Below the pieces are notes generated by a model. It was not told the origin of the DNA. It made no database searches and was given only the letters and a program-made list of their open reading frames with translations. Shown here piece after piece: positions 8,298 to 17,882 of a stretch of 64,000 nt of DNA. Source of the DNA: SIG78 sp036677805 (lineage in GTDB: Bacteria > Verrucomicrobiota > Lentisphaeria > Victivallales > Victivallaceae); assembly GCA_036677805.1 (NCBI GenBank), contig JAVBVS010000011.1:62001-126000 (forward strand), given 5' to 3'. The number at the start of each line of letters is the position of its first letter. The first letter of the stretch is position 1. The position numbers and the translations under genes were made by a program.

Positions 8298-9083
8298 GAT
8301 AAGCCCATTCCGCCGTTCAAATTGCTGACTGCAATCCCGATTCAGGCCGATGCCAAGACACCGGTGCTGATCCGGCATGATTACGAGGTCTGTACTATCG
8401 AATATGTAGTAGACGGAGCAGGCTTTGTGGAGCTCGACCGCCATCCCCGTGCGCGGGTCGAAGCCGACGGCGTTTACTTTCTGCACAAGCACAGCAATCA
8501 CCGCTATTATCCCGATCGGGAGCACCCCTGGAGCAAGCTGTTTTTCGTAGTGGACGGCGCATTGATGGAATATCTGCTGAAAAGCTACGATCTGGACCAA
8601 TGCGTTGATCTGCCCAAAGTCCCGGAACTCAAGCGATTTTTCATTGAATTCATCGAGCTTCAGAAACATACGTCGGACAGTACCGATGCGGCGGCGCTGC
8701 TGTTCCACGAATTCGTTCTGACCGCGGCGCGCCTCCGGTTCCGCCGGCAATCGCCCCCTGCCGCCGACACTCCGGCGGCACGGTTGAAACAGCAGCTGGA
8801 GACGACGCCGGGCGAACCGTTCCGGCTCGGGACCTACGCTGCCGGACTCGGGGTCGCTCCCGCCGTATTGATCCGGCAATTCCGGCGGGCCTACGGCCTC
8901 ACCCCGATCGAATATCGGCTCAAGCTGCGGCTGGCCGAAGCGGAACGGCTGCTGGCCTACAGCGAACTGTCGATCAAAGAAATTGCGGCGCTGCTCGGAT
9001 TTTCCGACCAGTATTATTTTTCCAATTGTTTCCGGCATCATTTCCGGATCAGCCCGAGCTCGTTCCGGCGGTCCGGCCGCTGA
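8292..9083 (+). CDS. AraC-family transcriptional regulator
   Basis: Transcription factor of 263 aa. The N-terminal half (about 1-150) is a cupin-like ligand-binding domain, with HDYEVCTIEYVVDGAG and the HKHSNH stretch. The C-terminal 100 residues carry two helix-turn-helix motifs, ending in the AraC signature SIKEIAALLGFSDQYYFSNC then FRHHFRISPSSFR. The predicted start is a TTG at 8292 with no good ribosome-binding site; no ATG is available nearby, so the exact N-terminus is uncertain. Divergence from the Gfo/Idh dehydrogenase suggests local control of a sugar pathway. The inducer is unknown. Confidence 0.9.
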   Translation: MTDKPIPPFKLLTAIPIQADAKTPVLIRHDYEVCTIEYVVDGAGFVELDRHPRARVEADGVYFLHKHSNHRYYPDREHPWSKLFFVVDGALMEYLLKSYDLDQCVDLPKVPELKRFFIEFIELQKHTSDSTDAAALLFHEFVLTAARLRFRRQSPPAADTPAARLKQQLETTPGEPFRLGTYAAGLGVAPAVLIRQFRRAYGLTPIEYRLKLRLAEAERLLAYSELSIKEIAALLGFSDQYYFSNCFRHHFRISPSSFRRSGR

Positions 9084-9145
9084 AGCCGGATTATTCGGCC
9101 GTCGCCGCTTGCTTTCCGGGGCGAATGCCATTATCTTAATCGCAT

Positions 9146-10366
9146 ATGAAAAAAATCATTGTCATCGGTGGCGGTCCCGCCGGCTTGTTTGCGGCGCTTC
9201 AGGCCGCAAGCAACGGCAACGCGGTGGTACTGCTGGAATGCCTGGCCCGGCCGGGACGCAAGCTTCTGGCCAGCGGCGCGGGCAAATGCAATTTGACCAA
9301 TGTGCTTGACGCCGCCGCCATGACCCGGCGCTTTCCGCCGGAACAACGGCGCTTTGTCAAGGCGGCCTTGGCGGCCTTTCCGCCGGAACGGCTGCTGAAT
9401 TTCTTCCGCGAACGTGGCCTCGACTTCAAACTCGTCGACGATTTTTACTATTTCCCGGCCACCGAACGCGCTTCCGATGTATTGAATATTCTGCTGGATG
9501 CCCTTTCCGGCGCCGGCGTCCGCCTCGAATATTCCGCGCCGGTCGAAGCGCTGGAGGTTGCGGAAGGCCGGATCGCCGCAGTCCGGAGCGCCGATCGCCG
9601 CTACTCCTGCGACGCGGTCATCGCCGCGGGCGGCGGACCGGGCTATCCGCCGCTCGGCGGACGCGGATCGCTTTACCGGGTGCTGCAAACCGTGGGCCAC
9701 ACTGTGACGCCCCCGGTTCCCGCACTGTGCGGGATGACCGTGCCGGAGGTGGCGGCGGCGGGACTTTCCGGAGTGATCCTGCCGGAAGTCGCGCTCAGGC
9801 TCGACCGGGACAATATCACCCGGGGGACGCTGCTGTTCACCCATGACGGAATTTCCGGTCCGGCGGTGCTCGACCTGGCGGGCCGGACGGCGCGCCGCCT
9901 GGCCGCATCCGGACCGCTGACGTTGACCCTGAGTCTCCGGCCCGGGATGACGCCGGAAATGTGGGAAACATTCTGGCGCGAAGCCCGGCAGAATCATGGC
10001 GTCAAACAGGTCAAAACCGTGCTCTCCGGCCTCCTGCCGCGGGCGGCGGCCGAGCATCTGCTCGAACTCGCCGGGCTTGGCGAAACCGTCGTCAGCCGCC
10101 TGGATGCGCTCCGCCGCCGACGGCTGATCGAACTCCTGACCGCATGGCCGCTGGTCGTCACCCGGACCGATTCCTGGGACAAAGCCATGGCCGCCTCGGG
10201 CGGCATTGCCCGTGATGAAGTCGAGGCCGCGACCTTGCGCAGCCGACTCTATTCCAATCTGTTCTTCGCCGGAGAATTCCTCGATGTCGACGGTCCCTGC
10301 GGCGGCTACAATCTGCAATGGGCCTTCAGCTCCGGCTGCGTCGCCGGCAATTGCGCCGCCCAATAA
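9146..10366 (+). CDS. HI0933/YhiN (BaiN)-family FAD-dependent oxidoreductase
   Basis: Flavoprotein of 406 aa. The N-terminus KKIIVIGGGPAGLFAALQAA is the FAD-binding Rossmann GxGxxG motif. It is followed by the family hallmarks GRKLLASGAGKCNLTN, IAAGG near 160, and the C-terminal FFAGEFLDVDGPCGGYNLQWAFSSG, which closes the FAD site. Length is normal. Members are poorly characterised; BaiN from clostridia acts in bile-acid reduction, but that role should not be transferred here. The gene converges on mutL with only 10 bases between stop codons. No Shine-Dalgarno is visible before the ATG. Confidence 0.92.
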   Translation: MKKIIVIGGGPAGLFAALQAASNGNAVVLLECLARPGRKLLASGAGKCNLTNVLDAAAMTRRFPPEQRRFVKAALAAFPPERLLNFFRERGLDFKLVDDFYYFPATERASDVLNILLDALSGAGVRLEYSAPVEALEVAEGRIAAVRSADRRYSCDAVIAAGGGPGYPPLGGRGSLYRVLQTVGHTVTPPVPALCGMTVPEVAAAGLSGVILPEVALRLDRDNITRGTLLFTHDGISGPAVLDLAGRTARRLAASGPLTLTLSLRPGMTPEMWETFWREARQNHGVKQVKTVLSGLLPRAAAEHLLELAGLGETVVSRLDALRRRRLIELLTAWPLVVTRTDSWDKAMAASGGIARDEVEAATLRSRLYSNLFFAGEFLDVDGPCGGYNLQWAFSSGCVAGNCAAQ

Positions 10367-10376
10367 GGCAAATTGC

Positions 10377-12278
10377 CTAGATTCGTCCGAACCGGCGGGC
10401 GAGTTCAGTGCGAGTCAACTTCAAGACGGTGGGCCGGCCATGGGGACAGACGTCGGGGCGCCGGCAGCGGCTCAGGGCCTTCAGCAATGCCTGCGCGCTC
10501 TCCGGTTCCAGACGGTCGTGCGCCCGGACCGCCGCATGGCAGGCCGCGCGGGCGATATTTTCCAGCGTCGTCTGTTGCGCGCGTTCCCCGTCGAGAAGCT
10601 CCCCGATGGTATCGTTGAGCAGTTGTTCCCAGTCTGCGCCGCCGGACAGCGCCGCCGGAACGGCGCTGATCATCACGGTGTTGGAGCTCAACGCCGCCAG
10701 CTCGAAGCCCAGCGCTTCAAATATTCCCGTATTTCGGGTCAGAAACGCCGCCGCGGGGCGGGAGAGTTCGACCGTCACCGGCAGCAGCAGCGTCTGGCTG
10801 ACGGCAGCGCCGGGCCGGGCGGCCCGCGCCAGCAAAGTTTCATAATGGACCCGCTCGTGCGCGGCGTGAAAATCGATCAGCAGCAGCGCCTCACCGGAGA
10901 GCGATTCGACCAGAATATAAGTGCCGAAGAGAATCCCGAGATATTGCAGGTTGTCCGCCTCGCATAATTCCGCGACCAGCGGCGGCAAAGCCGCGGGTTC
11001 GGGAATTTCCAGGTGATCGCGGTCGGTCAGCTTCGGTTCTTCGGGCAAGACGGATCCGGCGGCAATCGGCGGCAAAGCGCCGTTATCTTCCGCTGCCGCC
11101 GGAATATCAAGGACGCCTTCCTCCGGTTCCGCCGGCTTGGCGGCGGCAGCGGAAAACATCGGCATTTCCGGCGTAACCGGTCGCGGACGATAGCTGATTT
11201 CCGCACCGGAGAGCAGCATTCCGGCCTGTTTTGGACCGGGGCCGGGCAGTTCGGAGCCGCCTTTGCCGGGCAATGCGATCTCCGGGGCGGGCGCCTGCTG
11301 TAATGCCGCGCGAACCGCATGTTCGAGCGCCCGCGAGACCACATACTCGCGCCGGAAACGGACTTCGCGCTTGGTCGGGTGCACATTGATGTCGTAATCG
11401 TGCGCCGGCATCTCCAGATTCAGGATCACCGGCGCAAAACGGCCGAAGTCGGCCAGCGTCCCGTACCCCTCGCGGATGCCGCGGAACAAGCCGGCCGATT
11501 CCACCGCGCGGCCATTCACGAAGGTTCGCTGCTCGCGGCGGCTCGGCCGCGAAAAACCCGGCATCGCCGTCAGGCCACGGACGGCGATGCCTTCCTCGCT
11601 CCACTCGACCGGCAGCATCCTTCCGGCGAATCCCCGGCCGAAAAGCGCCGCCGCCCGCGGCAGGATATCCCGGCATCCGGGAGCCTGAATCACCGTCCTG
11701 CCGTCGATTTTGAGCGTTACCGAAACCGCTGGGAAGCCCAGCGCGAGCATGATCACCATTTCCTGGATGTGCGCTTCCTCGGTCGCCGCGCTGCGCAGAA
11801 ATTTCCGCCGCGCCGGAACGTTGAAAAAGAGATCGCGCACCGTAATTTCCGTCCCCACCGCCAGTCCGGCCGGAGCGCTGTGCACCATCCTGCCGCCCTC
11901 CAGCCGGAGTTCCAGTCCTTCCGGCGTATCGGCCATGCGGGTCTTCAACGTCAGGCGCGATACCGAGGCGATCGAAGGCAACGCTTCGCCGCGGAACCCG
12001 AGGGTCACAATGTGCTCAATATCCTCGGCGGTATGAATCTTGCTGGTGGCGTGGGGCGCAAAACAGAGCAGCGCGTCGCTCTCGTCCATGCCCGATCCGT
12101 TGTCCGCCACCCGGATCAGACCGCTGCCGGCGCGTTCGATTTCGACCGCAATCACGCTGCCGCCGGCATCGACGGCGTTTTCAAACAGCTCTTTGACCAC
12201 CGAAGCCGGACGCTCGACCACTTCTCCGGCCGCAATGCGGTTGCTCAAATTTTCCGGCAGAATCTCTATTTTACCCAT
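10377..12278 (-). CDS. mutL: DNA mismatch repair protein MutL
   Basis: Mismatch-repair ATPase and probable nicking endonuclease, 633 aa. The N-terminal GHKL ATPase shows LSNRIAAGEVVERPASVVKE, the metal-binding DNGSGM, ATSKI and GFRGEAL motifs. A long Ala/Pro/Glu-rich linker (about 340-440) leads to the dimerisation domain. That domain keeps the endonuclease motif DFHAAHERVHYE (D-x-H-A-x2-E-x4-E), ACHAAVRAHD and the Zn-associated CPHGRP, so it should be a nicking MutL of the methyl-independent type, unlike E. coli MutL. The ATG has GAGG upstream. It is last in the dnaE operon, 7 bases after the TPR gene. mutS is not in the window. Confidence 0.96.
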   Translation of the reverse strand: MGKIEILPENLSNRIAAGEVVERPASVVKELFENAVDAGGSVIAVEIERAGSGLIRVADNGSGMDESDALLCFAPHATSKIHTAEDIEHIVTLGFRGEALPSIASVSRLTLKTRMADTPEGLELRLEGGRMVHSAPAGLAVGTEITVRDLFFNVPARRKFLRSAATEEAHIQEMVIMLALGFPAVSVTLKIDGRTVIQAPGCRDILPRAAALFGRGFAGRMLPVEWSEEGIAVRGLTAMPGFSRPSRREQRTFVNGRAVESAGLFRGIREGYGTLADFGRFAPVILNLEMPAHDYDINVHPTKREVRFRREYVVSRALEHAVRAALQQAPAPEIALPGKGGSELPGPGPKQAGMLLSGAEISYRPRPVTPEMPMFSAAAAKPAEPEEGVLDIPAAAEDNGALPPIAAGSVLPEEPKLTDRDHLEIPEPAALPPLVAELCEADNLQYLGILFGTYILVESLSGEALLLIDFHAAHERVHYETLLARAARPGAAVSQTLLLPVTVELSRPAAAFLTRNTGIFEALGFELAALSSNTVMISAVPAALSGGADWEQLLNDTIGELLDGERAQQTTLENIARAACHAAVRAHDRLEPESAQALLKALSRCRRPDVCPHGRPTVLKLTRTELARRFGRI

Positions 12279-12285
12279 GGCATCC

Positions 12286-13119
12286 TCACCGTGTACCGCC
12301 GTCCGGCGGCGCGGATTCGATTTTCACCGGCAGCGGCGCGCTCTCTTTGCGGTTCTCTCCGGTCGACTCCGGCAGGTTGAACTCATCGGTCAGCAGCCGC
12401 ACGCTCGAAGTATTTTCCCGATACGGCACCACCGCGGCGGGGGCCACCGCCGACGGCACCGATTCCGCCGGCGCTTTCTGCCGCTGCTCTTCGAACAACT
12501 TCATGAATTCCGGCCGCTCCAGCAGCCGCACCAGTTCCGTATCGCGCGCAATGACCTCCGGCGGCACCCCCGCCGCCAGCGTCCGACGCAGATAATACAG
12601 CGCCTCCTTGTCGTCGCGCTCCTTGGCATAAAGCCCGGCCACATTGAGCAAAATCGCTCCGTTGCCGGGCGCAAGTTCCGCCGCCTGCAGCGCCGTTGCC
12701 AGCGCCTCGGGCATCCGGTTGAGGCGGATCAGCGTCTGGCTCAAATTGTTGTAACCCGCCGCATTGAACGGCTGCTGCCGGATCAAATGGCGGAAGGCCC
12801 GTTCCGCCGCATCCATGCGGTCGAGGCGATAGTAGACCGCGCCCAACAGCTGCCAGGCGTCCGGCGTGCCGGGCCGCCGCTGGATGATCTTGAGCAGTTC
12901 GGCTTCCGCACCGGTGAAATTGCCGAGATTGAACAGCTCCAGCGCCTGATAAAAATCCGACTTCCAATCCGCGTTTTCCGCCGCCTGCAGATCGTCGGGA
13001 TCGCTGAAACGCTGCAAATCGGGGCGGCTTTCGAGATAGAGCACGATTCCGACCGATGCACCCAGCACCGCGCCCAGAATCGCCAGTCCCATCCACAACA
13101 GCCGCCGTTCCCGTTTCAT
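12286..13119 (-). CDS. Membrane-anchored TPR protein
   Basis: Start chosen at the ATG 13119, preceded by GGAGG at 8 bases, giving 277 aa. The N-terminus KRERRLLWMGLAILGAVLGA is a single signal-anchor helix, placing the rest outside the cytoplasm. Residues about 70-200 form consecutive tetratricopeptide repeats (ALELFNLGNFTGAEAELLKI, AWQLLGAVYYRLDRMDAAER, AAGYNNLSQTLIRLNRMPEA, AILLNVAGLYAKERDDKEAL). A low-complexity Pro/Glu/Ser tail follows. TPRs mediate protein-protein contacts; no specific partner can be named. The start overlaps the stop of the oppD-like gene (ATGA), so the two are translationally coupled. Confidence 0.8.
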   Translation of the reverse strand: MKRERRLLWMGLAILGAVLGASVGIVLYLESRPDLQRFSDPDDLQAAENADWKSDFYQALELFNLGNFTGAEAELLKIIQRRPGTPDAWQLLGAVYYRLDRMDAAERAFRHLIRQQPFNAAGYNNLSQTLIRLNRMPEALATALQAAELAPGNGAILLNVAGLYAKERDDKEALYYLRRTLAAGVPPEVIARDTELVRLLERPEFMKLFEEQRQKAPAESVPSAVAPAAVVPYRENTSSVRLLTDEFNLPESTGENRKESAPLPVKIESAPPDGGTR

Positions 13120-14099
13120 GATTGCGTCCTCCGCCAGCAGCGCACCCGGTGCTCCGCACCGACTTCGCTCCACGCCGGCAAGCCTTGATGGCAATCGTCG
13201 CATCCTTCCGGACAGCGGGTGACGAAGCGACAGCCCGCCGGAAAGCGCCCCGGCAGCGGGACCTGTCCCGGAATCGTCGCCAGTTCCCGCTCCTCCCGCC
13301 CCAGGTGCGGCACCGCCGCCAGCAGCGCCCGGGTATAGGGATGGGCCGGATGCCGCAGCAAAGCCGCGGTCCGCCCGGTTTCCACGATCATCCCGCCGTA
13401 CATCACCGCCACCTGATCGGCCAGCTCCGCCACAATGCCGAGATTGTGCGTGACCAGAATCACCGCCATGCCGTTTTTCCGGCGCAACGCATCGAGCAGT
13501 TCGAGAATCTGAGCCTGAATGGTCACATCCAGCGCGGTGGTCGGCTCGTCCGCGATCAGCAGTTCCGGCTCTCCGGCCAACGCCATCGCAATCATCACCC
13601 GCTGCTGCATGCCGCCGGAAAGCTCATGCGGAAAGGCCTCCATCCGCCGCGACGGATCGGGAATGCCGACCTCGGCCAGCAGCCTCACGACCTCGTCGTG
13701 GACTTCATGCACTTCCGGCCGGTGAAGATGGATCACCTCCGCAATCTGGTCGCCGACGCGGAAAACCGGATTCAACGACGAAGCCGGTTCCTGAAAGATG
13801 TAGGCGATGCCGCCGCCGCGCACCCGGCGCAATTCGCGCGAAGAGAGCGCCGCCAGGTCGCGTTCCTTGCCGGAACGGTCGCGGAAACGAATCGTCCCGG
13901 AAATGATTTCCGCACCCGGCGGCAGCAGCCGGGTCAGGGCCAGACAGCTCAGGCTCTTGCCGCAACCGCTCTCGCCGACCAGCGCCAGAATTTCTCCGCG
14001 CCGCAAGGCGAAACCGACCTCGGCAGTCACCGCCACCCGGCGGGCGCCGCGGCCGAACCCGACCGCCAGATTTTCCACTTCGAGGATCGTCTCGTTCAT
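13116..14099 (-). CDS. Oligopeptide/nickel-type ABC transporter ATP-binding protein (OppD/DppD-like), orphan
   Basis: ATPase subunit of the peptide/nickel (Opp/Dpp) ABC importer family, 327 aa. Walker A GESGCGKS, Q-loop IFQEPASSLNPVF, signature LSGGMQQRV, Walker B LLIADEPT, ALDVTIQAQIL and the H-loop LVTHN are all intact. The C-terminal extension carries GRFPAGCRFVTRCP, the cysteine-rich oligo_HPY tail typical of OppD/DppD. The start at 14099 overlaps the dnaE stop (ATGA) and its stop overlaps the TPR gene start. No permease, binding protein or second ATPase gene is adjacent, which is unusual because these ATPases normally sit in five-gene transporter operons. Confidence 0.9.
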   Translation of the reverse strand: MNETILEVENLAVGFGRGARRVAVTAEVGFALRRGEILALVGESGCGKSLSCLALTRLLPPGAEIISGTIRFRDRSGKERDLAALSSRELRRVRGGGIAYIFQEPASSLNPVFRVGDQIAEVIHLHRPEVHEVHDEVVRLLAEVGIPDPSRRMEAFPHELSGGMQQRVMIAMALAGEPELLIADEPTTALDVTIQAQILELLDALRRKNGMAVILVTHNLGIVAELADQVAVMYGGMIVETGRTAALLRHPAHPYTRALLAAVPHLGREERELATIPGQVPLPGRFPAGCRFVTRCPEGCDDCHQGLPAWSEVGAEHRVRCWRRTQS

Positions 14100-17000
14100 G
14101 AATTGCGCACCTCCGGCGCGCCGCCGCGGAAGCGCTTGCGCTGGATCGGTTCCGGCGCCGAGACCTTGAGTTTGACATGGTTGCCGCCCAGAACCGCGGC
14201 CAGACCGTTCAACAACGCCGGCGAAACTTCCAAGCCGCGATTTCTGGCTTCGATGAAGACGAAGCGCTCTCCGGAATCGACCACCATGCACAGCACCGCC
14301 TTGCTGCGCCCCGGGTACTGATCCAGCACCCGCCGCAACCGTTCCAGCGCCGCCTGATCGGTTTCGTCATCGTAAAGCGTAATCAGCACTTCCTGAGTCA
14401 GTTCGCGCATCGCCTCGTCCAGGAGCTCGACTTTCTCGGCAATCAGCCGCGGCACTTCGTTCTCATCCCGCCGCGACACCGAGGCGGTGATCACCACCCG
14501 CTGCTCCGGCTGCAACTCCAGCCCGGCGGCGGCAAGCTTCTCGCAGGCTTCGCTGTAAACCATCACCTCCGCCGCCGCTTCCATATCCTCCACGTTCAGA
14601 ATCAGATAAGGCCGGTTGTCGCGCTTGGAAAATTTCTTGGTCACCATATTGAGCATCCCGGCGATCCGCACCGTGGCATTTTCCGACGCCTCCTCCAGAT
14701 GCCCGAGTTTCAGCGTGCCCAAGGCATCGACCGCCGCGCGATAAGGCGACAGCGGGTGGCCGGTCACATAGAATCCCAACAGCTCCTTTTCGCTCTTCAG
14801 AATTTCATCGAGGTCGAATTCCGGGATATCCGGCACCGCCGTCCCGTTGACCGCCTGCCGGTCGTCCTCGTCCAGAAAATCGAACAACGACCCCTGCCCG
14901 CTGGCCCGGTCTTTCGCCCGCGACTGGGCGCTCTTCATTGCGCCTTCGGCAATCGCCAGAATCTGACTGCGGCGCAAACCGAGGGTATCGAACGCCCCGG
15001 CCCGGGTCAGGTTGTCGATCATCCGCGAATTCAGCGCATCGCCGCAGCGTTCGCAGAAATCATTGAAGTCATTGAACCGGCCTTTTTCTTCGCGCGAAGC
15101 GATGATCCGCCCCGCCGCCGCCTCGCCGACGCCCTTGATCGCCCCCAGCCCGAAACGGATGGCGTTGTGGTCGACGCTGAAACTGATGTCGCTCGAATTC
15201 ACATCCGGCGGCAGCACCGGAATTTTCATATCGCGGCAGGCGTTGATCAGGAAGGCGATTTTTTCGGCATTGTCGAGTTCGCTGGTCAGCACCGCGGCCA
15301 TGAATTCCAACGGATAATTGGCCTTCAGAAAAGCGGTCCGGTAAGCCACGAACGCGTAGGCCGCGCTGTGCGACTTGTTGAAGCCGTAACCGGCGAAGGT
15401 TTCGATTTTGGCCCAGATCGATTCGGCCACCGCCTTCGGAATCTGGTTGCATCGGGCGCAGCCTTCGATGAATTTGAATTTCTGCTCGGCCAGCACGTCG
15501 GCTTTTTTCTTGCCGATGGCGCGGCGCAGGATGTCGGCGCCGCCGAGGGAAAATCCGGCCAGCACCTGAACCACCTGCATGATCTGCTCCTGATAAAGCA
15601 TGATGCCGTAGGTTTCGGCGAGGTACTGTTCCATCTTGGGATGGTCGTAAACGATTTCCTCGATCCCGCGCTTGCGCCGGATGAAAGTGTCGATGAACTG
15701 CATCGGTCCCGGCCGGTAGATCGCAATCAACGCGATGATATGCTTGAGCGTCTCCACCCCGAACTGGCGGCAGAGATTCTGCATGCCGGTGGATTCCAGC
15801 TGGAAAACCGAAACCGTATCGCCGCGGTTCAACAGTGCGAAACTCGCCGGATCGTCCAGCGGAATTTTCGACATATCCAGTTCGATGCCGCGGTTTTTGC
15901 GGATCATGTCCACCGTGCGCTGAATCGTGGTCAGCGTACGCAACCCCAGAAAGTCCATCTTGAGCAAGCCGAGATGTTCGCACTGGCCCGCCGGAAATTC
16001 AGTGATGACTTCGCCCTTGGCGCCCTTGGCCAGCGGCACCAGATTGTCCAGACGCTGGTTGCAGATGATCACCCCGGCGGCGTGAATTCCCAGCTGCCGG
16101 TTGATCCCTTCCAGCACCCGCGCATGTTCGAAAATCCCCGCCACCTCCGGCTCTTCGGCGATCATCTTGCGCAGCTCGGCCGAATCCTTCTCGGCTTTTT
16201 CCAGGGTCATTTTGGGATCGGCCGGAATTTGTTTGGTGATCCGGTCGCCCGCGGCGAAATCGTAGCCAAGCACCCGCGCCACATCCTTGACCACCGCCTT
16301 GGCTTTCAGGGTGCCGTAGGTGCAGATCTGGGCCACGCTGTCCTCGCCGTATTTGTGCCGCACGTAGTCGATCACTTCGCCGCGGCGGTCTTCGCAGAAG
16401 TCGATGTCGAAGTCCGGCGGGCTCACCCGTTCCGGGTTGAGGAAGCGTTCGAACAGCAAATCGTACTGGATCGGGTCGATGTCGGTGATCAAGGTCAGGT
16501 AGGCCACCAGGCTGCCCGCGCCGGAGCCGCGTCCCGGTCCGACCGGAATGCCGTGATCCTTGGCGTATTTGATGAAATCGCTGACCACCAGAAAATAAGA
16601 ACAGTATTGGGTCCGGTCGATCACGTCGAGTTCGAAATCCATGCGTTCCATGATCCGGCGCTGCTCTTCGGTAAGCGCGCTCGCGGTGCGCGGATCGAAG
16701 CCGTAGCGGTACTCCATGTTGCCCAGACAGACGCCGCGCAGATATTCTTTTTCCGGAGAACCTCCGGGAATTTCGAAAACCGGATAGTGATTGGCCTGGG
16801 GGGCATAGGTAAAATCGAAGTCGCAGCGTTCCGCCACGCCGACGGTATTGGTGACGGCTTCGGGGATTTCGTGAAAAATCCGCTTCATCTCCTCGGGACT
16901 CTTGAAATAGAATTCCGGAAACGGAAAGCGGAACCGGTCGGGATCGCTGAGCTTGCTCTGCGTCTGGATGCAGAGCATGATCTCATGCGCCTGAGCGTGC

Positions 17001-17644
17001 TCTTTTTTCAGATAATGGATATCATTGGTGGCGACCACGGGCAACTCGAATTTCCGGGCCAGCTCGATGAGGCCGCGGTTGGCGCGGCGCTCCTCCTCCA
17101 TGCCGTGGTCCATGATTTCAAGATAGAAATTCTCCCGGCCGAAAATATCGCAGTGCTCGGCCACCGCCCGGGCGGCGCGCTCCATGTCGTGATCGAGAAT
17201 CGCGGTCGGGATTTCGCCGCCGACGCAGGCCGACAGACACAGCAGTCCTTCATGATGCTCGCGGAGCAGATCGCGGTCCACCCGGGGCTTGTAGTACATG
17301 CCGTTGATCCAGGCTTCGGAAAGCAATTTGCACAGCGAGTGATACCCTTTGATATTTTCCGCCAGCAGCACCAGATGGTAGCCGCGGATATGAGGCCGCG
17401 AGGGATCGCGGTCGAAGCGCGTCGTCGGCGCGACATAAACCTCGCAGCCGATGATCGGCCGGCGGCCGCCGGCGCGGAAGGTGTCGTACATATCGACCGC
17501 ACCGCCGACATAGCCGTGGTCGGTAATGGCGCAGCCGATCATGTCGTACGCTTCGGTCATCTTGAGCAAGCCTTTGACCGTACACGCCCCGTCAAGCAAA
17601 CTGTAGTGCGAGTGAACATGCAAATGAACGAAATCAGCAGCCAT
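14096..17644 (-). CDS. dnaE: DNA polymerase III alpha subunit (DnaE)
   Basis: Replicative polymerase catalytic subunit, 1,182 aa, the normal DnaE size. In order: PHP domain starting FVHLHVHSHYSLLDGA; palm with GPGRGSGAGSLVAY and catalytic aspartates in SPPDFDIDFCEDRR; fingers; the tandem helix-hairpin-helix region; an OB fold (VRIAGMLNMVTKKFSKRDN) and a C-terminal tau-binding-like region. The ATG at 17644 has AGGAAG ten bases upstream. It heads an operon with the oppD-like ATPase, TPR protein and mutL, each joined by overlap or a 7-base gap, placing mismatch repair and replication under common transcription. Confidence 0.97.
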   Translation of the reverse strand: MAADFVHLHVHSHYSLLDGACTVKGLLKMTEAYDMIGCAITDHGYVGGAVDMYDTFRAGGRRPIIGCEVYVAPTTRFDRDPSRPHIRGYHLVLLAENIKGYHSLCKLLSEAWINGMYYKPRVDRDLLREHHEGLLCLSACVGGEIPTAILDHDMERAARAVAEHCDIFGRENFYLEIMDHGMEEERRANRGLIELARKFELPVVATNDIHYLKKEHAQAHEIMLCIQTQSKLSDPDRFRFPFPEFYFKSPEEMKRIFHEIPEAVTNTVGVAERCDFDFTYAPQANHYPVFEIPGGSPEKEYLRGVCLGNMEYRYGFDPRTASALTEEQRRIMERMDFELDVIDRTQYCSYFLVVSDFIKYAKDHGIPVGPGRGSGAGSLVAYLTLITDIDPIQYDLLFERFLNPERVSPPDFDIDFCEDRRGEVIDYVRHKYGEDSVAQICTYGTLKAKAVVKDVARVLGYDFAAGDRITKQIPADPKMTLEKAEKDSAELRKMIAEEPEVAGIFEHARVLEGINRQLGIHAAGVIICNQRLDNLVPLAKGAKGEVITEFPAGQCEHLGLLKMDFLGLRTLTTIQRTVDMIRKNRGIELDMSKIPLDDPASFALLNRGDTVSVFQLESTGMQNLCRQFGVETLKHIIALIAIYRPGPMQFIDTFIRRKRGIEEIVYDHPKMEQYLAETYGIMLYQEQIMQVVQVLAGFSLGGADILRRAIGKKKADVLAEQKFKFIEGCARCNQIPKAVAESIWAKIETFAGYGFNKSHSAAYAFVAYRTAFLKANYPLEFMAAVLTSELDNAEKIAFLINACRDMKIPVLPPDVNSSDISFSVDHNAIRFGLGAIKGVGEAAAGRIIASREEKGRFNDFNDFCERCGDALNSRMIDNLTRAGAFDTLGLRRSQILAIAEGAMKSAQSRAKDRASGQGSLFDFLDEDDRQAVNGTAVPDIPEFDLDEILKSEKELLGFYVTGHPLSPYRAAVDALGTLKLGHLEEASENATVRIAGMLNMVTKKFSKRDNRPYLILNVEDMEAAAEVMVYSEACEKLAAAGLELQPEQRVVITASVSRRDENEVPRLIAEKVELLDEAMRELTQEVLITLYDDETDQAALERLRRVLDQYPGRSKAVLCMVVDSGERFVFIEARNRGLEVSPALLNGLAAVLGGNHVKLKVSAPEPIQRKRFRGGAPEVRNS

Positions 17645-17882
17645 TTTGATGGAATCTTCCTGTATTGCGGATCATGAAAACAGTCGTCCGGCCGAACCGG
17701 AACCGGCGTTGCCGACATACTGTCGACACGCTCCGGCCGGGCACCGCAGAAACATAGTTCCAAAGCGGTGAAAAAACAAGTCCGTTCCCCGGTTTTTTCG
17801 GAAAAAAGCAAAACGCCGGAAGGCGCCTCTTTTCCGCCCCCGCCCGACGGCGGCCGCAACGCCGGACGGTGAGGCGGCGGCG

